Below, one piece after another: positions 1-15,250 of a stretch of 64,000 nucleotides of DNA (position 1 is its first letter; each line of letters starts with the position of its first letter). Made by a program: the position numbers and the translations under genes. The DNA is from Hetaerina americana (Eukaryota; Arthropoda; Insecta; Odonata; Calopterygidae), in NCBI GenBank assembly GCA_022747635.1, contig JAKTNV010000003.1, forward strand, positions 15,903,086 to 15,967,085, read 5' to 3'. The notes under the pieces were generated by a model. It was not told where the DNA came from, ran no database searches, and saw only the letters and a list, made by a program, of their open reading frames with translations.

Positions 1-3000
1 ATCCGCGAATGACATAATACTCTTCTCGACACAAAGCTCATTTTACGTGCCAACCTAAATTAAATGGCTCATGCTGCGCAAATGTTATTTCTATTGCAGA
101 CCCTTCAATTTTCAGACAGTTATTTTCAATCAATGATAAGCAGCAACTACTCTCCTCGATTATTATTTCATACTTCCTTACTACCGAAGTCATATCTAGT
201 TTCTTCATATGCTCAACTTATGCTTTGCATTGGTTTAGCGTCAATTTTTAGAACACTAATAACTTCTGAATGGACAAGTAGCTTTAGCATAATTACATGA
301 ATAATTAACGTCATAAAAATCTCCCTGAACTGATCAGTCAGAACATTTTTATGACAACGTATGTTAGGAGAAAATAGAGGAGGTATGGGCTTTCATGTTC
401 CTGTTATGTGACTCCGATGTTTCATGAGGCACCATTGCACTATCAAATCGCAGCGTAAGCCTAAGACAAGGCCCTTCGGGTCATCATGTTACACCGAGTG
501 TTTGAGTGGAAGCATAAATCTGTGAGGCTACCTACAGCTGGAGCTATCGAATAGCAACACGATTATCTATTTGAGAGTTCTTCGGAGCATAGAATGATAA
601 TAATGGATTGACAACGTACGTGAACGTAACACAACTCTATTAAGTCTGCGCACATAAAATTAACCGTGACGCTCGGAAAAATTATTCTCTTCGATCTGAA
701 GGAGAATTTTAACTGATCAAGGTCGCTAAAGGCTCTCGATAAATGCCGTTCGCTAGAACGTGGTATAAAATACCATAGGGCGGGCGACAGGTGAACTAAT
801 CAATTGGAGGTCTCTTAATATGGAAGCGAATGGACGGTGCACCTGAAATTGATGAGCTGGCACCTCTTCTGCACTCGATTCACTCGCTCTGTGTTCGCGG
901 GGGCTTTATTATTTTTGGGATTAAGCGGTCAAGGTCCTCGGTCAAGCACTCCCTTATAAGGAAAGGAAACGGTGGACCGGCATGGATCGCGTTCCATTCG
1001 GAGACGCTCTCCGGATTGTTTTCCCCTCGGGAGCTGAGAACACGGTCGTTGCACCACTGAAGAACTCTCACCTCCTCCTCCCACTCCAGTATTTCGGTAC
1101 TTCTCTTCCAGTGGCTGGCTAGCTCCCAGTCTTCGTTGTCTTTGCTTTCATTGCGACGGTGCGCTGGAAGTGAGGGGGGTAATGATGCGGCCGTTGCCGC
1201 TAACGGTCGATTAGCCTGAAAACCGAAGGATAGGGGAAAGGGGGGGGGACACCGCCGCGCAAATCGGTCCACTCTTCGAAGCGGAGATACAAAGCGCCAT
1301 CATCCGTGGTGGGAAGAGCATTGCATCTCGAAGACGTGAAAGTAAAGTTTTTTTTTCGATTGGTGTCTCAGCCACCATTGAAAACATCGCAACCGCCTCC
1401 GCATCCCTTTTTCTCCGTCTAACGCATGGAACTTTCTCTCATATCTTTTCATACCACTTTCGCTCCCTTGGGAAGTAGAGGAGATGGGGTCACTCAAAAC
1501 GCATGCGAATGCGAAATTAGGGTTTTACGACGAAAAGAATTTGGAGACGAGTTAAAAGCTCGGTCTCCTCGATGGGAATGGTGAACGATATCGGAAAATT
1601 AAAAAAAAATCTAACTAACACCATTCCCGGATCATAACTAACATAATTAGTGGACCATTCGGATCTAACACCATTCGTGACTCAGCTGCTGAGTCAGTTC
1701 CACATTGAAAATGACCTAAAAAATTGAAATCCTCGGTTGTTGATTTGCTTGTAATCCTAGTTACGAAATATGCCCAAAGGCCACGTTAATGTAACAGTAA
1801 ATTTTCTTTAAAAAATTAACTTCAAAGCTAAATTTTCATACATGTAGTTGAAAGGAAAAGGTTTTCCGTGACGAAATTATTTTAGCCATCGATATCGTTT
1901 TAAATTTAGTGTCACGGGACGACATAACCTTTCAAACATCGCCACGCCACCGTGTATTAAAAAGCGCACAAATATTCATTTCATGACCGCGGCGAAAGTG
2001 CGGAAAATATTCCTTTTCAACTTTATATAAATAGTAAAATAAATATTCCTTAAATAAATGAATTAGCTGAAGCAGAAGAATGATGTTTCACGGTGCTACG
2101 AGTCTGGTCCGGCACCTCAAACGGCTCGGTGCTCAATGGTGGAACGACACAAAGTGAAACAACCTGAAGCTGCTTCGAGCAGTATCCGAGCTTGTGAATC
2201 ACACATGAATCAAGCGCATCAAAGATTCAGTATATTAATCAGTAAAACAGGTCCTAAAATTCTAATATACTGAAGAGGAAAGCTGATGGCAGCCAATGCT
2301 TATTAGAACTAGTGGAATACAAGTATTTATCCCACCTCAGGGTAACAGCGTGACTTACGTTGGAAGTAGTTCGGTGAATTTCTAACGCAGACAGATCTCA
2401 GGCCTACGATAAAGAGGAAACTAAAATGATCCGAGCAGAAAATTTATCAATAGGGAAGCAGTCGAAAAAATAGTTTTGCGTTCTAACGTAATCGTAAATA
2501 TTTTTTCCATCTCCTTAAGTTTCTTGATTCGTTGAATGTGGTAACATTCTCTAACCGAGCAAAAAAAACCATTTTCTATTCCATTTCGTGTTTATCATAA
2601 ATCTCTTCCTGAGAAGAGGCCCAAGTTCTTCAACACCAAAACCCCGCAATTTTTCTCCATAGTTATGAGAAAGATAAACGTCTCCACTGCTTAGCACTTA
2701 ATCTGCCGCCATGCATAAATACGTAAAGTCAAGTCATTTGGGAATATGAGGAAAAGGAAAGTCAATAGGAAGGGAAGAATTTGGCTATCCATAAAATTAC
2801 GGCAAGTACGAATAGAATAAATAAATTACAGGCCCCCCGTCTAAATATATAATCTTGAAATGTGTGAATACACTTGGAAAGAAGCATAAAATCTCCGTAT
2901 TATGTCGACTTTTTTTCAATCCGCAGATTCGTTCTGAAATTTTATAAAAAAACGTGTGGCCAAAAGAATCAACATGACGTCAATTTAGGGGAATTAGTTT

Positions 3001-5270
3001 GCTCTAGTCCATAATAATGTTAAAATTGGGGGATGGGATGTTTTTATAGCGTGACATCACTTATGGGCTGTGATTTTATCAACAGTTTCTTCTTCCCTAG
3101 CAAAGCTTGTGAGTAAAATTTGTACCTTGCTTGGTTCGAGTATTTCGCTTTGTCTGCGTTATCGATGAAGCGCAGTCATTTCGGCGAAAGGCGACGACGA
3201 CCGAGGAATTTATGAACGGTTAAGCGAGCCTTTTAAATTAGGCGATTGCTGTATAAACTTTTAACAGGAGTGAATGTAGACTAGGAAATTGGCTATTACG
3301 AATAAGATTAATCATGAAGTTGCAGTCAAGAGATGGACACGGAAACCCAATGAAATGAGTTACAAAAGAAGCAGGATAGTACTACAACGATTAGGAATTA
3401 AGACGCGTCGCCTTGTAAATCTGAAAGTGAAGTCTGGAAATGAACTTTCTCCGATGCTTTATCCCTAAGGCACCAGTGGCTCTTAGCCAAAGGGTTTCGG
3501 CTGTACGCGACGGGAATTGGTTCGGAGCGTTAGGAGTGTGCTGGATAGGACATACGTACGCTGAAGCATCACAGTCAATAGTACTTACTGCTTGTGATGC
3601 ATTGCCCATCTCCACAAATTTATAGCAAGGCTGCTGATGTAACCGAAACGCATGGAATCGTCGTCAGCACCGCAAATTAAGGTCACGAAGTAGTTATGCG
3701 CATTTCTGCTACATTCCAAGGGCAGCTGACTTCGCTAACCGCACCGGCCTTATTACCTGTTGTGTAATCATGTCATTGCGCGCGTGAGCAAGATTCCTCC
3801 CTGCAGCCATCGCGAGTGACTTTAGATCGCAAGGCAATTGATTACGTCTGCGGTTAAAAATCAATCACTTAGGTAACCGAGAAAAGAAGTAAATAAAGTT
3901 TCAAGTTTGAATTGCCAGTGTGACTTAATATTAGTTAGCGGCTTAAATTACACGATGAAGTCGACAGCAGACTATCTGCAGATGCAAATACAACTATAGT
4001 GAATCACCAAAAAAAATGCTATCACCACGTCATGCTTGATCACCCACATCCAAATATCTCGTTTCCTGACCACGGAGCAGTTCTGATTTCTATTGTCGAT
4101 TGATGGTTAGGCACTTCTGAACATGCATTTTACAAGTTCAAATTTACTTTAGCTAGTTTTAATATTTATAAATAACAAATACAAACAATGACAGTTATAA
4201 AACCGCGATGCCATTATACTAAGCCAAAACATTCGATTAACAACAGACGAATCGAAGTTATCGAAATCTTTTCCGATCTTGTATGAACTAAAAATGCATT
4301 AACATGGCCGTTAAAAATATAATAAACCAATTCATGAGAAGGCAATTTACAAAAGTGATGGTTTCGACGTCTTGTCCACTTGGAGTCTCGGCAAGGTAAT
4401 TTTGCTTTCTTGAAATCAATATTTATTTCGCATCAGCGCTACACAAAACACACAAGAAATTTTGAAATCTTTAACGAGTTGTGTCTATGATTAATATAAT
4501 ATAGTATTGGAACAACCATGCTAAAAATAGTCAGTACAATAAAATAAGTTAAAATACAATCGAATAATCGGGCACAACATACTACTACAGATATTTAGTT
4601 CCCTTAATTTAAAAAATCAAATTCTACCTTTAGAAGTGACTAAGGAAAAAGAAGTACAACATATTACACACTTTCTCGGCTAATAAATGCAATAAATACG
4701 AGAATGAACGTAATGTAAATTACAAACAATATTATTTTCATACATACTTAAGAGAAACGAGGATACTGGATTCTGAAAGCATTCATAATCCGACTAACTT
4801 GATCCCAATCGAAAATATTTCTCTAAGTACTACAATTGTTTCCTAAATGAGCACAATGATTTCTTTCACAAAGCCCAAGGAGAAACGCGTAGTCAAAAGA
4901 TCGTGAATTGTGGCGAAAACGTGACCTAAGTTCATAGTTTACCTTCCACTCCCATTCGAAAGCTGCCAAGAAAATCTAATATCCTATTCGTCAGGTTGAC
5001 TTAATAACATTTTTACGATCTTCTCATCTTAGTTAGCTAATCTTCCTATCGACTCGACCTGCCTGAACCCTTCCAACCGGTTGCAAGGCGTTGATCTTAT
5101 CACTGCGATGTTGAATATCCACAAGCTTCTCCAGCAGCGTCATCGCATTTCTCGAAAGAGGTCAGAGTTCAACACCACCACTATCCCCTTTTCCGACAGT
5201 ATCCACTCCCTGAAACCTTGACTGGGAGAGCGTGCGAGAGCTCCGAAACCCCGAGCTCAGCTTTCCAATC
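1..5270. other. AT-rich non-coding stretch
   Basis: I see no supported gene, RNA or mobile element here. Open frames are short and have no recognisable product. A mildly GC-richer segment at about 830-1300 has overlapping open frames on both strands without protein-like composition. A single perfect CC(A/T)6GG box (CCTTATAAGG) lies at 952-961, which could be a chance match to an SRF site. Confidence 0.6.
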
Positions 5271-5274
5271 ACGC

Positions 5275-6310
5275 CACTTACTTCTGCTCGACTCCTCTCC
5301 GCGGGTCCCATGGTGTAAAGGTGATGAGATTGTGCGTGCGCCGCTGAGTTAAAGATGGGAGCCCGCGGGAAATGAGGTCTGGGGCGGCAGGGAGGTGGGG
5401 CACGGGGTTCAAATGAGGGAGGTTAGGGTGAGAGGGTTTGAAGGGTGATTGGGGGAAGGGGCCGCAATGGGGGGAGGGGTTAGGGTGGATTGGAAGAGTG
5501 GCGAGGATGCGAGAGAGTTTCCTACTTGCCCCTCGAGGGGCAGGAAAATCGCCCAAGGAAAGGGAGAAGACGGATGTAGGAGTGAAAGAGGAAAAGACGA
5601 ATGTGGGACGAGGAAACAGCAAGGGAAGAGGACTTAAGAAGGAAGGTGACCTTTCAGGATGAGGGGTTGGGGGGGGATGAAAAAAACGGATCCCGGCACG
5701 GCTGACGAAGAAGAGCATATGAGACTTCTTGTAATACTACTTGTATTTCTAATACGAAGGGAGGAAGACGTGGGGAAAGATGTGAAAAGAGGACGGGTAG
5801 GGTGTCAGCCATTGATACCCAAATTTTGTACGGTGTTAGTGACATAAACCATCTGTAACATACCTTTGTGTGGTAGTGCCCACAATAATCTCTCGTTAAC
5901 CGTATAGTTGGATAAAATTGGTTCAAATGTAAGTTACCCAAGGGGGGGAAATGAATACACGGACTAAACGCGCGGGTTGCGGCTCGGTGACAGTATGTGA
6001 GAGGGTGGGAAGATGGCATAGAAATTGAAAAAAAAGTAAGTCTCGCGGTAGGTTTAGGTATGCGGACGGTGTTGAAAATGCATTTACTATGTACGTGCAT
6101 GCGATTTGCAACAGAGCCTGAACGTCATTGGAAGGAGAGGAGCGGAGAGCAAGTAAAAAAGAGATTGTAGAAAGAGAGAAAGATAGAAAAGGGCGGGGCA
6201 ACGCAGGGCAAGAGAGAGGAGAGGAAGAGAGGAGGGCTGCCCCGGAAATGGAAAGAATTCGAATTACGATTCCATCTCGCACCTCGAAATTGAAATGCTG
6301 AAGAACGGCC
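5275..6310. other. GC-rich, strand-asymmetric patch
   Basis: The segment is CpG-containing and strongly purine-rich on the plus strand, especially 5390-5690 and 6120-6250. Open frames of 119-148 codons occur on the minus strand but read as low-complexity Pro/Ser/Phe, the expected product of G-rich purine runs read in reverse. No coding domain is recognised. It could be a CpG-rich regulatory or promoter region, or simple purine-tract DNA. Confidence 0.5.
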
Positions 6311-9300
6311 CATTTTATTGGGTTAAGCTATGCTTTCGACCGTCCCTTCCGTCGGCAGTTAATGCGACGCGAAAGCTTAATTTCTAACCGCCAAATTTGC
6401 CTGGGGTGAATCTAAGAGGGTGACACACAACTCGGTCATGTATTCATTTGAGTATAACATAACGCTTCACTTAATTTTTTCCTAGTCTTTCTTATACGAT
6501 AAAAAGGTGAATGATTCTCTACAAGCCATTAGAGTTCTATGGTTTTTTTTAACATTAGCAGGAAAACGTTCTAAATATAGAGTAATGTTAGCTTGGTTGC
6601 CCATCACGTCAGTATATTTACTGGGGGCCTAGTCGCACAAGGGTTAGACACTGGCGAGTGAGCTTTTAATTGAGCGGTGATCTCTTTCCTCTGTGGGGTT
6701 ATGGAAACATTTCGGCAACGTCAAAATCAAAAAATAATCAAGTCGGGTTGGGAAAAATCGTAAAATTACTAGCAACCGAGTATATGCATGATTTTCACAC
6801 AACATTTATTTTGTGGCTCTGAATTCTTTAGTGCTTAATTATTATTATGAAGTACTTTCACAACAATTCGAAGATCACCACAAAATAATGGAGAAAAAAA
6901 ATTTGTATTGCTCCTAAATAAAAAAAATAATATGACCCATCTTAGAGCGAGTCATTTTTTTGAGGGATAAAAGTACTATTTAAACCTAAATGCGGTCCCT
7001 TTATTATTCTTTTTCATAATAATCATGAATCATTAAACCTAACTTTAAATTTTGTATGATCTAAGATATTTAATTATTTTTCATATAAAACATTGTTCTA
7101 AATGAACAAAACACGACGTATGAGCTATACCTTCATGGAAGTGGAGATAATTAGAGATAGTATATATTATTCTAAAAACTTCAATCAAGTGTGCACTGTG
7201 GATAACAAACTACCGAGTATTGTTTAGTATTAGCACTTAAAATACAAGCGATAAACAAATCCTCATGTCATTAAAAGGAAAAGCTGCATATGAACTATTT
7301 GAAAACACACAAAACGAAATACATGGTTAGCAAAACTCAAGTAATGAAAAAAATTAAAGCGATTAAAAAGACAATGGATCCCATTCGTGTTCACCCCAAA
7401 GCCATCAATCCCACGGCAGGCTAAGGAAGGATGTCCAATAAAATTATCGACAGCATTTGTGGGATGGTACAGTGAGTGAAATTAGAAACAAAAAATTAAA
7501 TAGAATTCAAGAGATTCAAGATTTTGCCCCCGCATTTATGGCCAAATCAGTTTCGTGCGGTAATGAACGTACGGTACTGAAAGAGCTCCCTCGGCTGATG
7601 ACCTGTGGATCCCGAGCTGAAATCCGGTTGATGCCTCCAGGTACTCCCAGCTAAACATAGACTGCGTGCTTTTCCGGGTAACAGTTTGTGCAACTGAAAA
7701 ACTGCATGCTGGGCAAAGAAAGGAGACGGCCCCACACAACGTCGTAACTCTTAGATTTTCCTCAGCGTAAGGCTGCTCAGTAAAAGGTGAACTCAATCGT
7801 TTTATCTATAGAAACCAATCATTTGGTCGATGCCTGCGGTAAAGTAATTTTGCTAGCAAATTGTGAGTTCGCCAGACCAAGAGATAAGTAGCTACTCGAG
7901 TTATCGACTTAATGCAATAAAAAGTAGATTTAGAAGTGAATTCTCAGGCCTTGCATTGGTCGAGGAAAGAAAAACTAAGGCATAAATGGAAGGACAGGTG
8001 GAACTCACTCCTCTTCAAATCGCGCGAGTCTTGCCTGGTTTTTTTCCCCCCAAAGGGAATCCTCCTTACTGCCATTCGTCCGTGGTCATGAGCTCCCGAC
8101 GAACGGCCAAGCGGCAGGAGTTTTTGCCACTGCCAACGAGGAGGGATTTAACCCGGCTGAATTCCAGTGTAGGGAAAATAATCACGTACGCCTGACTGTT
8201 CAGGTTGGTTTGCTCGAGTTCAAAAGGTATGCCAAGAGAGCATGGCAACAAACACATCATCACGTCAAAGGACGCACGAGCGTGAGAGATGTTCTAGAAC
8301 AGGTGCGCGTGAGAACATTCAAAACATTCAGTCAAGAAACTCGTTCGGATGATTGAAGAGAGTAAAAAATAGGGGAAAAAATATATTCCTCGAGAAATTT
8401 CATGGATTTATTTGCACAATTTATGATTTTTTCACCTTCACTCGATTTTTTTTCTCTTCCGTCGCACAGCCGCCATCGGTCAACTTTGTCATGATCGGGA
8501 CGCCGAAGGCCTCATTGCCATCACGCAAAGAATGGACCTAATTTCTCCGCGGGTGAACTACTTTCAAACAGGGACATGGTGTGATGAATGCAAGAAAATC
8601 CAAATGTGTGAATTCAAGTATTTATTTACACAATGTAATTTGTTTAGCTGGAGGATTGTCGCTTGCATTTTAATGGCTACCAATTGCAAACATCCAGTTT
8701 TCCATATCCTGCTAATAAAAATCAGTGCAAATATTCCTGACTTGAATGGTGCTAAAGCACTATTGACGTTGTAAATATTAATGGTTCTCTATTGCATTGA
8801 TGATATTCTACGTATATTTCTATTTGTATTTATATCGGAATACCATACACGTAAAACTCCGGAGTATATGTTGATTTACGAACATGACTGGAGCGGGAAT
8901 TATAATGATTTCTTCGGAGAAACTCTTTATTCATGGGATAGACTTGATAGACTCACGGAATCTCGACCTCTTACTAGAGGAGAAATATCGGGATGTTTGA
9001 GGTGATGGCGGTAGGTACAGCAATTATAGGGAAGGTCGTTATCTGTTAGCCCGGGAAAACGCGATCGAAACGAGGGTCTCTTCGGATCGAGCGAGGGATG
9101 AGGTTGGAGGTTTAACTGCAGGGCAGGGACGCGGAAGCAATTAAAATGTGCGGTCGGAGAGCAGCTCTTCAGGCATGGTGGGATCATCGTCAACGGTAAG
9201 AAAGAGGAACTTGATAACGCGTAAAAAAAGGCAAAGACTACAGAAGTTGAGCTCACTTGGATGGCTTGGAACTTGGGAGAAAGGCTCCTTGGAGATTTTT

Positions 9301-12110
9301 ATTGATAAATTTTGGCTAATGCCACCATTTCCGTTTTTATCGATAATTCATTGAAGAGTAATCTGTAGACTACGGATACTGAATGCCCTCAATCCTTTTA
9401 AACCCTATTTCAATGGTTTCAGGATAAATATTCCAATTTATAATTCATTCAGTTCATGAAAACACTAAATTGCGTACTTTCCCACGGCTTTCATCACGGT
9501 ACATGACGTTCTTACAAATGAATTTTGAAATTTTACCTAACTTGATTGTTTTATCTTTTCGCGTTAAGTTGATTTCACCGTAAGCCTCTGAAAGCAACAT
9601 TGAATAAAGGGATTAAAAAATAATAGCCTAATCCGAAACAGAGTTTACCCAAAAACATAAATTCAAATAACCCCAATGCACAGTAAATTACAGAAATGCA
9701 TTTATATATCGAGAACGTAGCAACACTAATACTGTTCCTCTGTCAGAATAATATTTCCCTAGGAACATGTGTGTGTCGCCGGCGATTACCGCAACGGGCA
9801 CTAAATAATTTACGTTTCACCAAAGAAAGAAATGCTTTGAGGGTCTAAATTTGAGTAATATTCTCATTAAAATAATGCTGTTGCCACGAGACATAGGCAT
9901 ATCCTTAACTAAATCGTTGAAACACAAGAAGAAAGTCAATAAAGAAAAAGAATTCGTGTTTCGAAAAAAATTAATTAACCTGCACAAATTATAATAATTA
10001 ATCCGCGCAATGAGGCTTCGGGACACTGGTTGAAGCATTTCCGCATGAGCGAAAGTCTGCTGGGTAATCATTAACAGCTCCGTCCACAGTTTACTCGCCA
10101 GCAATTGGCTAAGGTATTTCCATTCTGTAAGGAAATATAATTACAGAATCGCAGTTTTTTTGTGAAAAGGGTCTGATGAAATCATTTATGCACTTATTGG
10201 CATTTTAGCAATTTTCCCATCATATTGGCAAACCAAACTGCATGGTACTTAAATGCTAAATCTCCGATCAAATAACTGTATTGAATAGTTTATTAATCAC
10301 GCGAAGTCATCCTCATTACTTGGCAAACCTTAGTATGCATACGAGATTGCCGGGATGCGGCTCGTAGGCTTGCTATTTTTTTTAAATCCATTCTTATAAA
10401 AAATATTCTGTTCTCTAGATTAATGAAGAGGGAAAGCCAAACGGATAATGATAGAAAATAAAATCACACTAACAAGTATTTCCAGGTATTCAATAAAAAC
10501 AGCTTGTCTTCAAGTCTAGGCATTCTTAGGTCACGTCCCATTGGGAAGGGAGCATGCATCAACACGTGCTCTCGACCTGAGCACATGTACGAAGTCCGAA
10601 CGCAGATTAAGCGATCACTGGACGAATCACGTCCTCCAGCCGATGGACTTGTTTAGCTGCTCAAGTAATTACGTCGCCCATGCTTAAAACGGCCAAGCAT
10701 GCGTTTTTCCGTCGGATAACTACTGCCAATACGGGAACGTCAAGCGCTGCTGACAAAGTAGTTAACATAAACCCACATAGGAACCTTGACTGCTGCTATT
10801 AATGCTCTATGAAATGAATTACGGTGAAATAACTACGATATTCATTGAAAGGTAGTTACAGTGCACCATCTACTAGGAAGGTGGGCTATTCCTCAATTTC
10901 AAAACATTCTTCAATTTTGTTTTCGTTTGCCTGTTACCCGAGAAAATTTCCCCGCATTTTGCTGTTAACTGTTAGGCATTTACTACTTATTAGACGAGTG
11001 AACGTAACTGACCTAACTCTTTTGGGGCTTAACAACATCAAAATTCACACAAAATAAATCAAATAAGTTTTCCACGCATATAATCAATTATTTACTGCTG
11101 TCTAATCCCAAGAAAAATGATACCAGTTTGCTGAGGTCGAAAATGAGCCTACCCGAGAGAAAAATTGGGAATAAATTCAGAGAAACTCGGTATTGGCTTT
11201 CGTTTTCTTCTCATATTTGACAACGTGCGGTTCATGGAAGATTTAATGCTGTTATTTACAGTCATCTCTTCATATTCATTCATGATTTTTTCCTGAGAGA
11301 GGTTCCAGCTTTAATTAAACGTTTTTCATGAATGATGTATGGGCGAAAATCACCCCTTCTAATTTGTAAGATTTTTGAAAACAGTCTCTACCCAGCAAAA
11401 TCTCCCGAGTGAAGGATTTTGTTTTCTTCCTTTCCTCACTTGTCCAGGCATTTACATCCTACGGAGATAACCGTTGAATTAATTCCAAAAAGATGTTAAC
11501 CGCCGAAACACATATTATAACCAAGATATTTATCACTTTCGTCTTTTCATACTGACATTATACCTATTCCTACAAAATTAGAAATTCAAGAAGGTTTTCA
11601 GATTGCGGGCATTTTACCCTATTTCATTTTTTATACAGAAGTACCCCAGGGTCAAAATGAATGAAATCATGTACGAGTACCATGATCCTCCAGCAAGACT
11701 CGCCTCCGCGTGTTCCAAGCGCATAAAGCGAGGATTAGCGAACGGCGTACACCATTCAATTAAGAAGGGATTTCCGCTATTTGTGATGATTTGTTGAAAG
11801 ACTAATTGGGAATAAGAATTAGTGACAATGAGGGAGGAAATAGATAGAGAGAAAGAAGGAGAAATGGTTGCATTGGGAATTTTACGGATGGCGAATACTA
11901 CATCAAAATAAGCAAAACGTTTCACAATCACATGAAAACAACATTAAAATACAATTAAAATTCTGTAATGATCACCAACATGCCAAAAATCTAGTATGAC
12001 CTAAGGAAGACGGTCTAAAAACCACATGGTCATTTTCAGTTAAAGCGAATAGGAGAGACATGAGAGAAATAAATAGGGCGTCCGAAAATGAGCACGACTA
12101 GTCTGTTATG
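6310..12110. other. AT-rich non-coding stretch
   Basis: There is no supported gene or mobile element. Scattered open frames of 60-109 codons have no recognisable motif. The region near 8000-8260 is slightly GC-richer. Nothing else stands out. Confidence 0.6.
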
Positions 12111-12352
12111 AATCCGAAGGTGATGATGGCCAATGGAGTCCGGGGACTCACTAATTGTGAGGAGAGGGGACGGACGCAGAACGAGGCGCATGAGTTCACG
12201 AGTCCCGAACGGCGCCGGCGCTTGCCGCCCCGTGTCTCCCGACGTCAGATTATTTTAGCGCCGCCCAGACGCCGCCCCTTGTCACTGTCCCCCACCACCC
12301 ACCTTTCCCTCCAACGTTCCTTTCCGTCCCTCCCTTCCTGTCCCAGAACATG
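12110..12352. other. GC-rich CpG patch
   Basis: This is a short GC-rich segment with many CpGs, including a CRE-like GACGTCAG near 12241-12248 and a C-rich tail at 12270-12340. It lies inside AT-rich DNA. It could be a small CpG-rich regulatory element. No gene is seen starting from it. Confidence 0.4.
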
Positions 12353-14385
12353 AGATCCATATTCTCTTCTTTTCATCCCGACAGACCCCTAAAAAAATAC
12401 ATATGTTAACTTTCTCTTCCGACTATTAATCCCCGGCGAGTGGAAAAATCACGAGTCCAGTTCTAAATACAAAAATAAAGGACTATGTCACATGCGCGGA
12501 CGCGAAAAATACTGTCGGGGAAAATGTGTCGCTTGCCTTGCTCGCAATGAAGAATGTCGGATTAGCGTTCGTAGCAGGCGGGGAAACATGAAATGAATTA
12601 TCATTCCCAATGAAAAGGAAAATGTGAGCTACAAAAATTTTAAGTATTGTTTATAGGCTAGGAGAAACTACGCGGATTTCAAATTGAATGTAACACAAAA
12701 CTGAAGATAGTAAAAAAATATCAACTAGTTACCCTCTTAAAGTGAGAGCTACTGCTTCAGACTTCTCTCTTTTTTATTGCTCATCTATTAGTTTGCCCGT
12801 TACTGGCGATTAGAATGTCCTCTGCATGCCCTAATGATAATTATGCAAAAGTGTATCCCAATTAGTACTTCTGAAACTTTCGGTTTGGTGATCTTTCAAG
12901 CAGTTCTCTTCAATTGAGTCTGGATCTCTTGATTTTGATGATTCTCGAATTAAATTAAAATTTATTAATGATACCACTCATACTCAATAGTAAATCGTAT
13001 CTGCGTACTACCTCGTTTAAGGGTGATTAGGCTCTATATTAGACATTATTTAGAGACAGTTCACGATATGTCTACAGCAATGACAATTAATAAGGTAGAA
13101 GGGTTAACGACTTCAACTATCATTTCTTATGGATATTCTATGATGACACTGTGATTAATGATGTAATTTAACGATGTTCTGAGACCAATGACGGCAGTTA
13201 TACTCCGTAACTTGTAATCACGAAAAACTCTCATTTGCTTGCAATAATAAATGTGTACTCGGTAATGTGATTAATGCATCCGCGAAGGAAGGCGATTATT
13301 ACCCAAGCTATTCTCAGTCATATAGAATGTTCCATGGTCTTTAATGCATCTAAAGCCCTCACTGTTCTCACGTTATCCTACGAAAAAAATGGGCGAAAGA
13401 AGAAACCGTCGTGCGCACGATATTGCCCTTTAACAAATAACGCCGTTCGTCTGGCTTGAGTGCAAATGTCTTCCTAGAGTATTACCATTGGCCTAGGCAA
13501 ACAGTAAAATAAAGCAAAACGAAAAGAGATAAAGCAAGTCGTATTGAGCGATCATACAAAAATTAATCAATTTGTGCTTCCTTCGTTGTAATATTTAAGC
13601 CTTCGATCTTCAACGTCTTACGAACACCAGTAGCTCAATAAATAAGATGAGTCTGAGTTTTTCCGGCACAGTTTGTTTTTTTATCTATTGAAACGTTTAG
13701 TCGTTGAACCATTGCTTGACAACAAGACAATTTCTGGGCATGTTCTAATCCAATTTTAAATGATGATGTAAACGATGGCTTCTGGATTCTTTCTGGAATT
13801 TCAGTTCTCTTACACTGAAAACATTACACCACTGTAGATCAAGACACCTAAGGTTTAGAACCAGGTCATCTATGCTTCATTCATTAAAATCAGTGGAAAT
13901 ACTATACATGTCGATTTATGGCATACGTCTTCCAAATTTCCAGTTGCAAACTCTTTTGAGCGGGATTGAGACGGAAAGGAAACCGTATGAAACACCTAAT
14001 TATAATAACCTCTTCCGATCATGCGGGAAATATTCGGAATGTCTCAAATATTTTTAATCCTCTCGCTAAAAATTTCTCTATTGGAGTAAAAGAGGAAAGG
14101 GTTGTCAAGATGTTTCATCAGGAATAATCCATTCATGTGCAGCAGTGATCAACACCCTGTTCTTAATAAAGATATTTGCCTCGGGCGGGCCTGTACGTGT
14201 ACAGTGTACAGGGTACGGCAACATAAATTCCTTTTTTTTCAAACGCAAAACGCTTTCAAAAAAGGAAGTTATGTTGCCGCAACCTGTACTATACCTTATA
14301 CTATTTATACGTTCTGCACAAGATATCTCCCATTCCTCTTCCTCATTTCTCTCCTTTCTGAAAATCTAGCCGTAGCTAGACGCGC
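12353..14385. other. AT-rich non-coding stretch
   Basis: I see no supported feature here. Open frames are short and unrecognised. Confidence 0.6.
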
Positions 14386-14389
14386 ATGG

Positions 14390-15250
14390 GGAAAGGAATC
14401 CATAATCTCGCAGGCATCCGCTTGCGATCTTTAGGCTTTCCCCCTCCCTCCGCCCCTCCCCGTCCACCCTCTTCCTTCCCGCCCCCAGCCCACCACCCCA
14501 ATTGAAAATATCTGACTCTCTCGACTTTCACCGCCATTCGGGAACCTCCATCGACGGACATTCTAGATAACTGTCCGAGGGAAAGATCGCGGAGGAGAGT
14601 ATCCGACGTCCGAACGGAGGCAGCGCCTTCCTACACACGCACACATGTTCTCGGGGCGCCCACTGCCTTGGGAGCGAGCGTGTGTGTGTGTGTGTGTGTG
14701 TGTGTGCGACCCAGAGACTTTCGCTGGGCCTCTCTACTCAATCCGCCCGCCAAGTAAAAAAAAAGGAAGTGAGGTGGTCAACACTCGTTCACAAAAATTT
14801 TTCTCCAAGAACCGTCTACCCAAAGATGGAATGCAAAGAGTTTCGAGAGCTGCTGGCGTTTTCTTCCCTTCTCACTGAGTGAAGACGGAGGCACACGGCG
14901 GCGGCGCCTCGCCCAACGAAAGGTTGACTGTACATATTTCGTTGCGGCGGGGAGTGCAACACAGCATTCCCATTAATGGAGAGATAGGAAGTTGGACATG
15001 AGTGGTATGAGAGGTCACGATGAGAGAGTGTCGCATCTCCTTTCCCACTCCGTCCCATCTTCCTCCAAAGGCAACAAAAGCGAAAACGGTCTCTGAACTG
15101 TTCGAGGAGATTCCCTTCTTCACCGTAAAGCTCACCGACCTGACGAGAGAACACCTTTCCCCTCTATCGTGCCTCCATTTTTGTGTCTCAAGCTACCGAC
15201 TCACCACAGAAGAATTTTTCTCGGTAAGGGAGTCGGTGGGGTCGCTTTCT
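14390..15250. other. GC-rich patch with a (TG)n microsatellite
   Basis: A pyrimidine-rich plus strand (14430-14500) is followed by a pure TG dinucleotide run at 14680-14706 and then CpG-containing sequence. Overlapping open frames on both strands (up to 112 codons) have no recognisable domain. Confidence 0.5.

Noticed and set aside
952..961. CArG box as a regulatory site
   Set aside because: It is a single 10-base match with no nearby promoter or gene. Matches of this length are expected by chance in 64 kb.
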